From assembly GCF_004363005.1 (NCBI RefSeq), contig NZ_SNYH01000004.1, positions 276,626 through 340,625 on the forward strand: a stretch of DNA of 64,000 nt. Reading direction: 5' to 3'. Under the pieces are notes generated by a model. The model saw only the letters and a program-made list of their open reading frames with translations, did not search any database and was not told the origin of the DNA. The stretch's first letter is position 1. Each line of letters opens with the position of its first letter. The DNA is from Tenacibaculum caenipelagi (GTDB taxonomy: Bacteria > Bacteroidota > Bacteroidia > Flavobacteriales > Flavobacteriaceae). Positions 1 through 8,777 of the stretch are shown here, one piece after another. Position numbers and translations under genes: made by a program.

Positions 1-942
1 CATTTCAAACTGACGCTCTTTAAAAATTCCATATTTTAATAAGGGACTCTCCTGTTCTTTTCCTTTTACTTGCTGACGAATTTGTTTATGACAACACGGA
101 GCACAGATAATCAATTCTGCTTTAGAAACCAATCCTTTGTATATAGCATCATCTGTAGCAGTGTCACACGCGTGCAAAGCAATTAAAATATCAATTTTAT
201 CATTGTCATATTCCTGAATGGGTTGTGCTACAAACAATAAACCTTTAAAATCACATTTTTTTGCAATATCATTACAATAATTCACTAAGTTTTCTCGTAA
301 CTCAATACCTGTCACACTAGCAGTATATCCTTTTTGATTTACTAAATAATCGTACAAGGCAAAAGTTAAATATCCTTTTCCTGACCCCATATCTACAATA
401 TTGATATGATTAGGCAATTTAACCGATTGTATTTGGGCTTCAATAATTTCTAAATACTTGTTAATTTGACGGTATTTATCTGCCATTTTAGGAATTACCT
501 TTCCTTCTTTATCTGTTACTCCTAAATGATATAAGTATTCGCTGTTTTCGGCTCTTTTTTCTTTAGGCTTATCGTGGGTTTCTGGTAATTTATTTTTAAA
601 ACTAGGTTGTGTAGTTTTATAACTTACTTTTTTCTTTTTAGAAATAAAAACCAACAAATCGTTTTCTAACGTAAACAATATTGCAGCCCTAAATTTTTCT
701 GAAAGTAGATGAGTTAGTTCTTCAATACTTTCTTCAAATGAATAGTTTTTTGTCTGGTCATTTGTTTTATATCGATATAAAAATTGAAAACACACGTCTC
801 CTTTTAATGTTATTTGACGAACGTATACATTCGACAAATCATCACTTTTACGAATGGGCTTACTTAAAGTTAATTTTACAAAATCATTTTTTTGTATGCT
901 ATTTTGAAACTCAGTAAACAGTTGATGCAAGGCTTCTTTCAT
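1..942 (-). CDS. Class I SAM-dependent methyltransferase, C-terminus cut by window edge
   Basis: Read on the minus strand from ATG at 942, an open frame continues to base 1 without a stop, so the C-terminus lies outside the window. After about 130 residues that I do not recognise comes a Rossmann-type SAM site (IVDMGSGKGYLTFALYDYL), then LIALHACDTATDDA and an APCCHKQIR stretch. The ALHACDTATD and CCH motifs are typical of the methyltransferase domain found in GSTCD-like proteins (Methyltransf_32-type), sometimes proposed to act on RNA. The substrate is unknown. A -7-like box lies only 4 nt before the ATG. The gene is divergent from the amidohydrolase at 1039. Confidence 0.75.
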   Translation of the reverse strand, partial: MKEALHQLFTEFQNSIQKNDFVKLTLSKPIRKSDDLSNVYVRQITLKGDVCFQFLYRYKTNDQTKNYSFEESIEELTHLLSEKFRAAILFTLENDLLVFISKKKKVSYKTTQPSFKNKLPETHDKPKEKRAENSEYLYHLGVTDKEGKVIPKMADKYRQINKYLEIIEAQIQSVKLPNHINIVDMGSGKGYLTFALYDYLVNQKGYTASVTGIELRENLVNYCNDIAKKCDFKGLLFVAQPIQEYDNDKIDILIALHACDTATDDAIYKGLVSKAELIICAPCCHKQIRQQVKGKEQESPLLKYGIFKERQFEM

Positions 943-946
943 AATA

Positions 947-954
947 CAAAAATA
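947..954 (-). promoter_or_regulatory. -7 box (TATTTTTG) of the methyltransferase gene
   Basis: The minus strand reads TATTTTTG, matching the Bacteroidota TAnnTTTG -7 consensus, 4 nt before the ATG at 942. I see no TTG at the usual -33 distance, so confidence is moderate. If used, the transcript would be leaderless or nearly so. Confidence 0.35.
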
Positions 955-1038
955 GGCAATCGATTATTAATATTTCCCTCATTTCTTATCATCTGTAACA
1001 TTTTTTATACTAAAACGTCTACAAGAAAACTAAACTGC

Positions 1039-2460
1039 ATGAAATATCTAAAAATTAGTAATTTACTATTATTGTTAGCAGTATCTTTTTTCTTATTTAA
1101 CTGTACAAAAAGTAATAAAACTAAAAATGAAAAAGAAAGCAATACCTACGTTATAAAAAACGTCAATGTAATACCAATGACAGAAGATAATAATGTAATT
1201 GGAAATGCTACAGTGCTAATTCACAATAACAAAATAGAGTCTATAAATGATTCTATTCCTCCTGAGGCAACAATTATAGATGGAAAAGATAAGTGGCTTA
1301 TTCCTGGACTAATTGATATGCATGTACATACGCTAAGCAATGGTAGCTTTTCTCAAGGACATGCAACTAGAGGTTCAACAGTAAATTTTAACACTCAGAA
1401 TTTAATGACTCCATACATAGCCAATGGAGTGACTACTGTATTTGAGTTAAGTGGAAGACTTGGGCACTTTTCACAAAGAGATAAAATAATGGATAAAAGC
1501 GTTATTGGTCCTCGTATGGCAATTGCTGCTGTAATTGATGGTGAGGGCAATGAAATAAAAGCTACGACTCCTATAGAAGGACGACAATCGGTTAGAAACG
1601 CTAAAGGTTTAGGTTATAGGTTTATAAAGGTTTATACTTGGCTAAACGAAGAAACTTTTAAAGCTGTTATTGATGAAGCTGAGAAACAAAATATGAAAGT
1701 TGTTGGACACATTCCTACAGCTTTTGATGGGAAACCTGCTGAAAATTTATTTGTGCCACATTTCGGACTAATAGCGCATGCCGAAGAATTATCGAAACAG
1801 ACTAATGATTTCAGTTATGAAAAAGCCCAAGAATTTGCTCGCTTAGCTAAAGAAAATAACACTTGGTTAATTCCGAATTTATCCAACATGGTCTGGATTT
1901 CAAAACAAGCTAAATCATCAGAAAGTATTCAAAACCTACAAAGTTTAAAGTATGTACATCCATTGATGCAGAGTAAGTGGTTAAACTCGAATCGTTTTTA
2001 TGGAGCTTCTCCCAAATTAATTGAATTTTATGATAAACAAAAAGATTTTCATAAACAGATTGTTAAAGCTTTTAAAGAAGAAGGTGTGCCAATGCTTGCA
2101 GGAACAGATGCTGGTATTTCTGGAATTGTTTGGGGATTTTCTCTTCATGATGAATTAGAACTATTAGTAGAAGCAGGCTTAACACCTGAAGAGGCCTTAA
2201 CTTCTGCAACTAGATTACCTGCTGAATGGTTAGAGATAGGTGATAAAATTGGAACTGTAGAAGTTGGAAAGTTTGCTGATTTAATTTTATTAGATAAAAA
2301 TCCTTTAGAAAAAATTGGAAACACGCGTTCAGTTTCGGGAATTTTCGTCGATGGAAAATGGTTAAATAAAAATGTAATTAACTCTATGCTTCAAAAAGTA
2401 GAACAATGGAACAACGCTAATAAAGAAAAGTATCAGTGGAAAAACAGAAAGAATTTATAA
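1039..2460 (+). CDS. Amidohydrolase-family lipoprotein (metal-dependent hydrolase)
   Basis: The open frame extends upstream, but ATG 1039 is chosen because it begins a lipoprotein signal (MKYLKISNLLLLL...FLFNC, lipobox Cys22), giving 473 aa. Family motifs of the imidazolonepropionase/prolidase-like amidohydrolases follow in order: PGLIDMHVHT (metal ligands His95 and His97), FIKVYTW (lysine ligand region), VVGHIP and GLIAHAEE (His ligands), and LAGTDAG (catalytic Asp). The C-terminal EVGKFADLILLDKNPLE is the usual end of the barrel-flanking beta domain. It probably hydrolyses a cyclic amide or dipeptide-like substrate at the cell envelope; the exact substrate cannot be read. A hairpin at 2504-2543 follows. 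Confidence 0.85.
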   Translation: MKYLKISNLLLLLAVSFFLFNCTKSNKTKNEKESNTYVIKNVNVIPMTEDNNVIGNATVLIHNNKIESINDSIPPEATIIDGKDKWLIPGLIDMHVHTLSNGSFSQGHATRGSTVNFNTQNLMTPYIANGVTTVFELSGRLGHFSQRDKIMDKSVIGPRMAIAAVIDGEGNEIKATTPIEGRQSVRNAKGLGYRFIKVYTWLNEETFKAVIDEAEKQNMKVVGHIPTAFDGKPAENLFVPHFGLIAHAEELSKQTNDFSYEKAQEFARLAKENNTWLIPNLSNMVWISKQAKSSESIQNLQSLKYVHPLMQSKWLNSNRFYGASPKLIEFYDKQKDFHKQIVKAFKEEGVPMLAGTDAGISGIVWGFSLHDELELLVEAGLTPEEALTSATRLPAEWLEIGDKIGTVEVGKFADLILLDKNPLEKIGNTRSVSGIFVDGKWLNKNVINSMLQKVEQWNNANKEKYQWKNRKNL

Positions 2461-2503
2461 ATTTGAACTAAGTAAAAGTTCTATAAAAATTTATTACCAA
2501 TAT

Positions 2504-2543
2504 AAACCGAATTGATATCCTAATTTGATTGTCAATTCGGTTT
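2504..2543 (+). terminator. Hairpin after amidohydrolase gene, probable terminator
   Basis: AAACCGAATTGA (2504-2515) pairs perfectly with TCAATTCGGTTT (2532-2543): 12 bp with a 16-nt loop, 43 nt after the stop codon. It lacks a clean T-run, so it may instead stabilise or process the mRNA 3' end. Confidence 0.5.
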
Positions 2544-2612
2544 GTACATTTATAATTAATAACATTTTAGGAAACTCTTATAAAATATAAAAACTAATCA
2601 AAAATTCGAAAA

Positions 2613-3056
2613 ATGAAAGAAACCATAAATAAACTAAATCAATTGCTAAAATTTGGAACTGAGTATATTTCTACATTTTCAGAAGCTGAATTGACTCACA
2701 AATCCAACCCTAAAAAGTGGTCTAAAAAAGAAATTTTAGGACATTTAATAGATTCAGGGATTAATAACCTTCAAAGATTTACAGAAATTCAGTTTCAAAA
2801 TAAGCCATACAGAATAAGAAAATACAATCAAGATGAATTGGTTAAGGCAAATGATTATCAAAATTCCGAAACTAAAGAAATTCTAGAGTTTTGGAAGTCG
2901 ATTAATAATCGAATTCTTTATGTAATAAAGCAGCAGACCGAAGAAACGTTAGCTTTTAAAATAAAATTAGAAAAAGAAAATTTCTCCGACTTAAGGTTTT
3001 TAATGAACGATTATGTCGATCATATGGAACATCATTTGAATCAAATAAAGAGTTAA
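2613..3056 (+). CDS. DinB-family protein (DinB_2 four-helix metal protein)
   Basis: A 147-aa protein with the DinB/YfiT layout. GHLIDSG carries His44 after helix 1, and DYVDHMEHH near the C-terminus supplies an HxxxH pair (His137, His141). Together these form the usual three-histidine metal site. Members include bacillithiol- or mycothiol-dependent S-transferases and damage-inducible proteins of unknown substrate; a bacillithiol link is plausible here because bshA lies in the window (22304-23437), but that is inference. It is first in a same-strand run of small enzymes (2613-4734) with short gaps, probably one operon. Confidence 0.8.
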   Translation: MKETINKLNQLLKFGTEYISTFSEAELTHKSNPKKWSKKEILGHLIDSGINNLQRFTEIQFQNKPYRIRKYNQDELVKANDYQNSETKEILEFWKSINNRILYVIKQQTEETLAFKIKLEKENFSDLRFLMNDYVDHMEHHLNQIKS

Positions 3057-3066
3057 TATTGTTAAC

Positions 3067-3483
3067 ATGAAACAATCTATAGTTCATATTGCCTTAGTTG
3101 TAAAAGATTATGATGAGGCCATTGAATTTTATACCGAAAAATTAAATTTTAATCTGATAGAAGACACCTATCAACCAGAACAAAACAAAAGATGGGTTGT
3201 TATAGCTCCACCCAACTCTACCGGAACAACAATTTTGTTGGCTAAAGCTTCAAAATCAGAGCAAGAAAAATTTATAGGAAATCAAACTGGTGGAAGAGTC
3301 TTTCTATTTTTAAATACTGATGATTTTTGGCGAGATTATAATGAAATGATCTCTAAAGGAGTCGAATTTGTTAGAGAACCTAAAAATGCAGATTATGGAA
3401 CAGTTGCTGTGTTTAAAGATTTATATGGAAATTTGTGGGATTTATTGGAGTTAAACCCTGACCATCCAATTAGAAATAAATAA
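3067..3483 (+). CDS. VOC family protein (glyoxalase/bleomycin-resistance-like)
   Basis: A 138-aa single-domain vicinal-oxygen-chelate protein. It opens with IVHIALVVKDYDEAIEFYTE, the first beta-alpha-beta module with a metal-ligand His, and ends with the typical FKDLYGNLWDLLEL (Glu ligand). Family members are dioxygenases, glyoxalases, epimerases or drug-binding proteins, and the substrate cannot be predicted. It starts 10 bp after the DinB gene stops and 19 bp before the next GNAT gene, so the three are probably co-transcribed. Confidence 0.85.
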   Translation: MKQSIVHIALVVKDYDEAIEFYTEKLNFNLIEDTYQPEQNKRWVVIAPPNSTGTTILLAKASKSEQEKFIGNQTGGRVFLFLNTDDFWRDYNEMISKGVEFVREPKNADYGTVAVFKDLYGNLWDLLELNPDHPIRNK

Positions 3484-3502
3484 TAACTTACTAGAATATC
3501 AC

Positions 3503-3949
3503 ATGAAAATTTTTGAAGAAAATAAAAATGAATTTCTTATTTCAACTGATAAGAATAAATTAGACATTTCTATGATTCATGATTTTTTAACAAATGAATC
3601 AGGCTGGAGTGATGGAATACCATTAGAAAGGGTAAAAAAGTCAATAGATAACTCGTTAAATTTTGGAATTTATACAGAAGGTAAGCAAATAGGATTTGCA
3701 AGAGTTATATCCGATTTTTCAACCATTGCTTATTTGGGTGATGTTTTTATTCAAAATGAATATAGAGGTTTTGGATTAAGTAAGTGGTTAATGGAAGTAA
3801 TTACAGGGCATGAAGAATTACAAGGCTTAAGACGATGGATTCTATTAACAGACACTGCTGAATGGCTTTATGAAAAGTACGGATTCAACAAGCTCCCTAA
3901 CCCAGAAGTTTATATGGAAAAGTTTAATCCTAATGTTTATGTAAACTAA
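3503..3949 (+). CDS. GNAT family N-acetyltransferase
   Basis: A 148-aa GNAT. The acetyl-CoA region is seen as IGFARVISDFSTIAYLGDVFIQNEYRGFGLSKWLME, with the (R/Q)xxG(x)G-like loop written as EYRGFGLSKW. The C-terminal LLTDTAEWLYEKYGF matches the last strand and helix of the fold. It resembles the small acetyltransferases often found next to VOC/DinB genes. The acceptor is unknown. It is the third gene of the 2613-4734 run. Confidence 0.85.
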   Translation: MKIFEENKNEFLISTDKNKLDISMIHDFLTNESGWSDGIPLERVKKSIDNSLNFGIYTEGKQIGFARVISDFSTIAYLGDVFIQNEYRGFGLSKWLMEVITGHEELQGLRRWILLTDTAEWLYEKYGFNKLPNPEVYMEKFNPNVYVN

Positions 3950-3980
3950 AGGGAATAGATAATATTAAAAAAATAAAGAA

Positions 3981-4436
3981 TTGATATACGAAGTAGATAA
4001 AATCGATAAAACAGAATACAAAGAAGTAGTAGATATTTGGGAAGCTTCTGTTAGGGCAACACATCACTTTTTAAAAGAAGAAGATATAGAATACTTTAAA
4101 CCGCTAATTTTAAATCATTATTTAGATGCTGTTGATTTGAAATGTGTTAGGAATAGTAATAAAAACATTATCGGATTTCTTGGAGTAGCTAATCAAAACA
4201 TAGAAATGCTATTTATTCATCCAAAATACCGAGGTAAAAAAATAGGAAAAACCTTATTAGATTATTCTACGGAAAACTTAAGTGCTACCAAAGTTGATGT
4301 GAATGAACAGAATGAGCAAGCAGTAGGATTTTACCAGTATTATGGGTTCGAAACAATAAGTCGTTCAGAATTAGATGCATCTGGTAAACCTTACCCAATA
4401 CTACACATGGAATTGAAAAATAATTTAAAAAAATAG
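3981..4436 (+). CDS. GNAT family N-acetyltransferase (TTG start)
   Basis: A 151-aa GNAT with acetyl-CoA loop LFIHPKYRGKKIGKTLLDY and terminal QAVGFYQYYGFETISRSELD plus GKPYPILHMEL, close to the YjaB/PhnO-like acetyltransferases. No ATG is available upstream of the conserved N-terminus (IYEVDKIDKTEYKEVVDIWE), so TTG at 3981 is the only sensible start; it is preceded by an A-rich stretch as is common in this phylum. It overlaps nothing and sits 31 bp after the previous GNAT. Confidence 0.8.
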   Translation: MIYEVDKIDKTEYKEVVDIWEASVRATHHFLKEEDIEYFKPLILNHYLDAVDLKCVRNSNKNIIGFLGVANQNIEMLFIHPKYRGKKIGKTLLDYSTENLSATKVDVNEQNEQAVGFYQYYGFETISRSELDASGKPYPILHMELKNNLKK

Positions 4437-4443
4437 AATCAGA

Positions 4444-4734
4444 ATGTTTATTATTAATCTAACATATAAAGTTCAACTAGAAAAAGTAGATAATTATTTA
4501 AACGAGCATATTGAGTTTTTAAATGAACAATATGAGCTAGGTCATTTTGTAGCTTCAGGACGTAAAGTACCGAGAACTGGAGGAGTAATTCTATCTAATG
4601 TTAACAGCAAACCTGAGTTAGAAGGAATTATTGAAAAAGATCCTTTTAAAATAAATAATCTAGCAGATTATGAGTTGATAGAATTTGTTCCAACTAAAAC
4701 AAGCGAACAATTAAGTTTTTTATTGGAATCATAA
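4444..4734 (+). CDS. YciI family protein
   Basis: A 96-aa ferredoxin-like-fold protein. MFIINLTYKV, YLNEHIEFLNEQYELGHFVASGRKVPRTGGVIL and DPFKINNLADYELIEFVPTK match YciI: the His in strand 1/helix 1 and the DPF motif are the conserved putative active-site elements. The function of most YciI proteins is unknown (some act as dehydrochlorinases or muconolactone isomerases). It is last in the small-enzyme run, 7 bp after the GNAT, and is followed by a very strong terminator at 4764. Confidence 0.85.
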   Translation: MFIINLTYKVQLEKVDNYLNEHIEFLNEQYELGHFVASGRKVPRTGGVILSNVNSKPELEGIIEKDPFKINNLADYELIEFVPTKTSEQLSFLLES

Positions 4735-4763
4735 GATAAAAATAAAAACTTATCACTTTTGAT

Positions 4764-4802
4764 AATCAGCTAATTAAACCATTTTAATTAGCTGATTTTT
4801 TT
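4764..4802 (+). terminator. Intrinsic terminator of the DinB-VOC-GNAT-GNAT-YciI run
   Basis: A perfect 15-bp stem (4764-4778 with 4783-4797, AATCAGC... arm), a 4-nt loop and a run of T from 4798. Its position 30 bp after the YciI stop marks the operon end. Confidence 0.9.
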
Positions 4803-4865
4803 AAAAATTAAACTTTTTTCCATGAGTGAAGTCTTAAAGCTATAACTATTTTAAGATCCTCATAT

Positions 4866-6071
4866 ATGAAATCAAGTGCTTTTTTGTGTTTATTTTTAAT
4901 TACCTGTTTTTTTTCGTGTTCAAAGGAAGAAGCTGAATATACTCCTGTAGGTCAAAGTTCAGTTTTAAACTTACCAAAAGTTCCTTTCAATTATTCCAAT
5001 CCAAATTTTCCTAATTCTTTTAATAGTTTCGTTATGGATGTATTAGATAATACACCAACTAACAACCCTACTACTGATGCTGGAGCTACATTGGGAAGAG
5101 TTTTATTTTATGATAAAAATATGTCTGCAAACAACACAGTTTCATGCGCTTCGTGTCATATCCAAAATAAAGGTTTTTCTGATGACAGAAAACTTAGTGT
5201 TGGTTTTGATGGAGGTTTAACAGGACGAAACTCTATGGGATTAGCGAATGCTCGTTTTGGAGAAAATGGAAAGTTTTTTTGGGATCATAGAGCAGCAACA
5301 TTGGAAGAACAAGTATTGATGCCTATTCAAGACGAAATAGAAATGGGAATGAATTTAGATGATTTGATAGTTAAATTATCTGCTTTAGAATATTATCCAG
5401 CTCTATTTACTGAAGCTTTTGGTTCTTCTGAAATTACTTCAGATAAAATTTCTAAGGCACTTGCACAGTTTGTAAGGTCTATGGTTTCTTACCAAACGAA
5501 ATATGACGAGGGATTAGCTCAAACAGGTAACTTATTTGATAATTTCCCTAATTTCACTGCTCAAGAAAATCTTGGAAAATCTATTTTCAATGGTTCTTTT
5601 AGAGCTGAACCAGGAGGTAACTGTGCCATTTGTCATATGAATAATGGAGCAATTCCAGTAAACCCTACTTCAAATCTTCAAAATTTAGCAATATTTACTA
5701 TGGTTGCCTCTCCAAGAAATAATGGAATAGATCCAGATGGTAATGTAGCCGATACAGGAATTGGTGGTGCTACTGGCGCTATTAATGCTACAGGTGCATT
5801 TAAAGCTCCTTCTCTTCGTAATATAGAATTAACTGCTCCTTATATGCACGATGGAAGATTAGCAACTCTTGAAGATGTAGTTGAGCATTACAGTACTGGT
5901 GTATTAGGTCACCCACAATTATCAGCTCCTGCTTTAGTAGACGCAAATGGAAATCCTATTCATTTAAATTTATCGCAAATAGAAAAAGATGCATTAGTTG
6001 CTTTTCTTAAAACTTTAACCGATTATGAGTTTATTACAGATGAAAAGTATGCAAATCCTTTTAATGACTAA
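4866..6071 (+). CDS. Di-heme cytochrome c peroxidase (MauG/CcpA family) lipoprotein
   Basis: 401 aa. The N-terminus is a lipoprotein signal (lipobox FFSC, Cys18). Two c-type heme sites are visible, CASCH (94-98) and CAICH (253-257), the spacing of bacterial di-heme peroxidases. RVLFYDKNMSANNTVSC precedes heme 1, and TAPYMHDGRLATLEDVVEHY is the typical C-terminal segment carrying the Met ligand. It reduces H2O2 with electrons from cytochrome c or a copper protein in the periplasm; MauG-like oxidation chemistry is an alternative. Its 3' end is 13 bp from the chosen start of the next gene, so the two may be co-transcribed. Confidence 0.92.
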   Translation: MKSSAFLCLFLITCFFSCSKEEAEYTPVGQSSVLNLPKVPFNYSNPNFPNSFNSFVMDVLDNTPTNNPTTDAGATLGRVLFYDKNMSANNTVSCASCHIQNKGFSDDRKLSVGFDGGLTGRNSMGLANARFGENGKFFWDHRAATLEEQVLMPIQDEIEMGMNLDDLIVKLSALEYYPALFTEAFGSSEITSDKISKALAQFVRSMVSYQTKYDEGLAQTGNLFDNFPNFTAQENLGKSIFNGSFRAEPGGNCAICHMNNGAIPVNPTSNLQNLAIFTMVASPRNNGIDPDGNVADTGIGGATGAINATGAFKAPSLRNIELTAPYMHDGRLATLEDVVEHYSTGVLGHPQLSAPALVDANGNPIHLNLSQIEKDALVAFLKTLTDYEFITDEKYANPFND

Positions 6072-6084
6072 TCAATTTATGTAT

Positions 6085-6951
6085 ATGAAATTTCAATCTG
6101 TATTAGGCTTAATAAAGAAATTTTCCTTTTTATTCTTTTTTATCATCATTTCTTGTTCTGTTAATAATTCTTCGGAATCAGATATTGAAAATGAAATTGA
6201 GGAAACTGAATTTAAAGTAATGTCCTATAATATTTCTGGAGGTACATTTTCTACCTATAAAGATTCAATTATATCGTTAATAAAGAAGAATGCCCCAGAT
6301 ATTTTAGGAGTACAAGAATTGAGTGGTTCTATTAAATCTGAGTTTTTATCTTTCTTAGGATCGAGCTATTCTATTATAGAAACGTTTCCTTCAAACGTGA
6401 ATATTAACACTCACAATATTATATACAACAATCGATTATTCAATGTTACAAATTTTGGATATTTTGAAACTGAAACTTGTGGTCCAAGACGCTTTATAAA
6501 TTGGACGTTGTTGAAAAGGAAAGACAATAATGAAGAATATTACATCTATAACAATCATCTGTGCAATTCAGATTTAGAGCTAAGAAAACAGCATTTAATT
6601 GATTTAGTAAATCTAATGGTTGAACATAAAGCTCAATTTGGAGGTGATTACAAAGCTATAATCACAGGTGATTTTAATTCAGGACTGGATACTGAGTTTA
6701 TTCAATTTATACTAGGGAAAGAAAGTCTTACTATTGATCTTGATACTTATATAAATCCAGTAAATATAATTGATACTTGGAGAGAAATAAACCCAACAAT
6801 TACAAAACCATCTCAAGGAGAAATTTCGGTAGATTGGATATTTTCTACTCCTAATATTGAAATTATAAGTTCATCAGTAGACATGACAGGAACAAATACT
6901 CAAAATGAATTTCCATCAGACCATTCTCCAGTTATTACAGTGTTTAAATAA
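6085..6951 (+). CDS. Endonuclease/exonuclease/phosphatase-family lipoprotein
   Basis: A 288-aa EEP-fold protein. The reading frame is open upstream into the peroxidase gene, but ATG 6085 (or 6079) is chosen because it starts a lipoprotein signal, with ...LFFFIIISC as lipobox. Catalytic motifs are present: VMSYNISGG, ILGVQELSG (metal Glu), NNHLCNSDLELRKQ, ITGDFNS (Asp/Asn) and SDHSPVI (Asp-His). This is the full set for a Mg-dependent phosphodiesterase or phosphatase. The substrate (nucleic acid, sphingomyelin or inositol phosphate) is unknown. It converges on the sensor kinase gene. Confidence 0.85.
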   Translation: MKFQSVLGLIKKFSFLFFFIIISCSVNNSSESDIENEIEETEFKVMSYNISGGTFSTYKDSIISLIKKNAPDILGVQELSGSIKSEFLSFLGSSYSIIETFPSNVNINTHNIIYNNRLFNVTNFGYFETETCGPRRFINWTLLKRKDNNEEYYIYNNHLCNSDLELRKQHLIDLVNLMVEHKAQFGGDYKAIITGDFNSGLDTEFIQFILGKESLTIDLDTYINPVNIIDTWREINPTITKPSQGEISVDWIFSTPNIEIISSSVDMTGTNTQNEFPSDHSPVITVFK

Positions 6952-7043
6952 CTAATTACTTATTGCATATTTTAACAAAAAAACATCTAATTATAGATTT
7001 AAATATAGGAAGCTGAATAAGCATTACTTACAACAGACCAATT

Positions 7044-8777
7044 TTATTTTTTACAATATTCTCTACTATAAGATTTCAATAAGAGATATAATTTTTCTGG
7101 GTTAAAAGGTTTACTCATAAAACCATTCATTTTATGGAGCTTTGTTTTCCTTTTTATATCAGTTTGCGCAAATGCTGTAAGTGCTATAATTGGAATATTC
7201 GCTTTCTGCTTATTAGGTAAGGCTCTAATAATTTTAGTTGTTTCATACCCGTTAAGTTCTGGCATCTGCAAATCCATTAAAATTAGGTCAAAATCAAAAT
7301 CTTTATAAATAGCTAATACCTCTTTTCCGCTTTCAGCAATTTTATATTTCACATTCCATTTTAAAAAGAATCGCTTTAAAATAAGCGTATTTAATTTATT
7401 GTCTTCTGCAACCAATACATTGATAGTTATAGGTTCATAGTCTGGTTGCATTTTAATCATTTCTGGTTCAAAAACATTAAGCCTATTGCTAATTTTATAT
7501 TCTATAACAAATGAAAAAGTAGATCCTTTTTTTAGTTGACTTTTAACTTTTAAATCGCTTCCCTGCAAATTCAGTAATTTTTTGCTAATAGATAATCCTA
7601 GACCAGTACCACCGTATTTTACAGATGTTTTAGAATTAGCTTGTATAAAACTTTCAAAAATTGATTCTTGCTCTTTTTTAGATATACCAATACCTGTATC
7701 TATTACTTTAAATTTAAGTTTAACTTTATTTTTCTTTATCCCTAAATTTTTAACACTTAAGGTTATACTTCCTGTTTCTGTAAACTTCAACGAATTACTT
7801 AATAAATTCTTTATTATTTGTGTCAACTTTAGTTTGTCTCCAATAATATTATTTGGGATATCGTTTTTTTGAATTAATTTAAACACCAACCCCTTCTCTT
7901 CAGATCTTAAAGTAAAATGGGTTTTAATGTTTTCTAAAAAATAATTTAGACTAAAATCGTCCTCTATAATTTTTACTTTTCCAGATTTTATTTTATCAAA
8001 ATCCAATAAATCATTAATCAATCCTAACAAATGTTCTCCTGAATACTTTAATGCTTTGAGGTTTTCTATCTGTTCTGGCAAATGATCTTCCATCAATAAG
8101 ATATTTGTTAAACCAGTAACTGCATTTAAAGGCGTTCTTATTTCATGGGACATTGTTGATAAAAATTCATCTTTTGACTTACTTGCTTTTTGTAGTTCAA
8201 TTTCGGTTACTTTTAAATTAGTTATATCGGTTATGGTTCCTATAAAACCTGATGGCTCTCCTTCTCTATTGACAATTAGTTTGGATTTCAATTCAAACCA
8301 CATCAATCCGCCATCTTTTTCATGCTTAAAAATTAATTTTATATGCTTTTTCTTTAAAGAGAACATGTTGTTAATTATTCTCTTTCCTTCAATACCATCT
8401 CTTTTAAGAAACTCTTTAAAATTTTTTCCAATAGATTCTTCTATTGATATTCCTGAATACTCTACCCAAGCACTATTTAAGAATGTAAAGTTACCTTTTA
8501 AATCAGTTTTAAAAATAACACCTGAAACATTATCTACTATATTTTCTAATTGGGTTTTGGTATGGTCTCTTTCAAGGGTTAATTTCTTGTTTGCAGCAAA
8601 CAGTTCCTTTGAGTTTTGTTCAAGAATGTTCTCAATATGCTTTATATCTTTATCAAAGCTTTTATAAGCATCATTAACCATATTTATAAACTCAAAAAAC
8701 CTTGGATTTTCTAAAAAATCCAGTCCAGCTTTTTTTAGCTGTCTGTTTAATAACCTATGATACTCATTTTTTACCAT
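7044..8777 (-). CDS. Hybrid sensor histidine kinase (PAS-HisKA-HATPase-REC)
   Basis: 577 aa, cytoplasmic, no membrane helix seen. Order: N-terminal helical/coiled region (1-75), PAS domain (about 75-190, ending GFIGTITDITNLK), HisKA with phospho-acceptor His211 in SHEIRTPLNAV, HATPase with IIKNLLSNSLKFTETG, VIDTGIGISKKE and GGTGLGLSIS, then a receiver domain with AEDNKLN, phospho-acceptor Asp near 502 in LILMDLQMPELNGYE, and the conserved Lys in FMSKPFNP. Its start overlaps the end of the FIST gene by 7 bp, so the two are translationally coupled, and the kinase probably relays the FIST protein's ligand signal. No output regulator lies nearby. Confidence 0.92.
   Translation of the reverse strand: MVKNEYHRLLNRQLKKAGLDFLENPRFFEFINMVNDAYKSFDKDIKHIENILEQNSKELFAANKKLTLERDHTKTQLENIVDNVSGVIFKTDLKGNFTFLNSAWVEYSGISIEESIGKNFKEFLKRDGIEGKRIINNMFSLKKKHIKLIFKHEKDGGLMWFELKSKLIVNREGEPSGFIGTITDITNLKVTEIELQKASKSKDEFLSTMSHEIRTPLNAVTGLTNILLMEDHLPEQIENLKALKYSGEHLLGLINDLLDFDKIKSGKVKIIEDDFSLNYFLENIKTHFTLRSEEKGLVFKLIQKNDIPNNIIGDKLKLTQIIKNLLSNSLKFTETGSITLSVKNLGIKKNKVKLKFKVIDTGIGISKKEQESIFESFIQANSKTSVKYGGTGLGLSISKKLLNLQGSDLKVKSQLKKGSTFSFVIEYKISNRLNVFEPEMIKMQPDYEPITINVLVAEDNKLNTLILKRFFLKWNVKYKIAESGKEVLAIYKDFDFDLILMDLQMPELNGYETTKIIRALPNKQKANIPIIALTAFAQTDIKRKTKLHKMNGFMSKPFNPEKLYLLLKSYSREYCKK

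Noticed and set aside
2504..2543. Possible riboswitch or operator in the 2461-2612 gap
   Set aside because: A single hairpin just after a gene end with no conserved loop is better explained as an mRNA 3' end.
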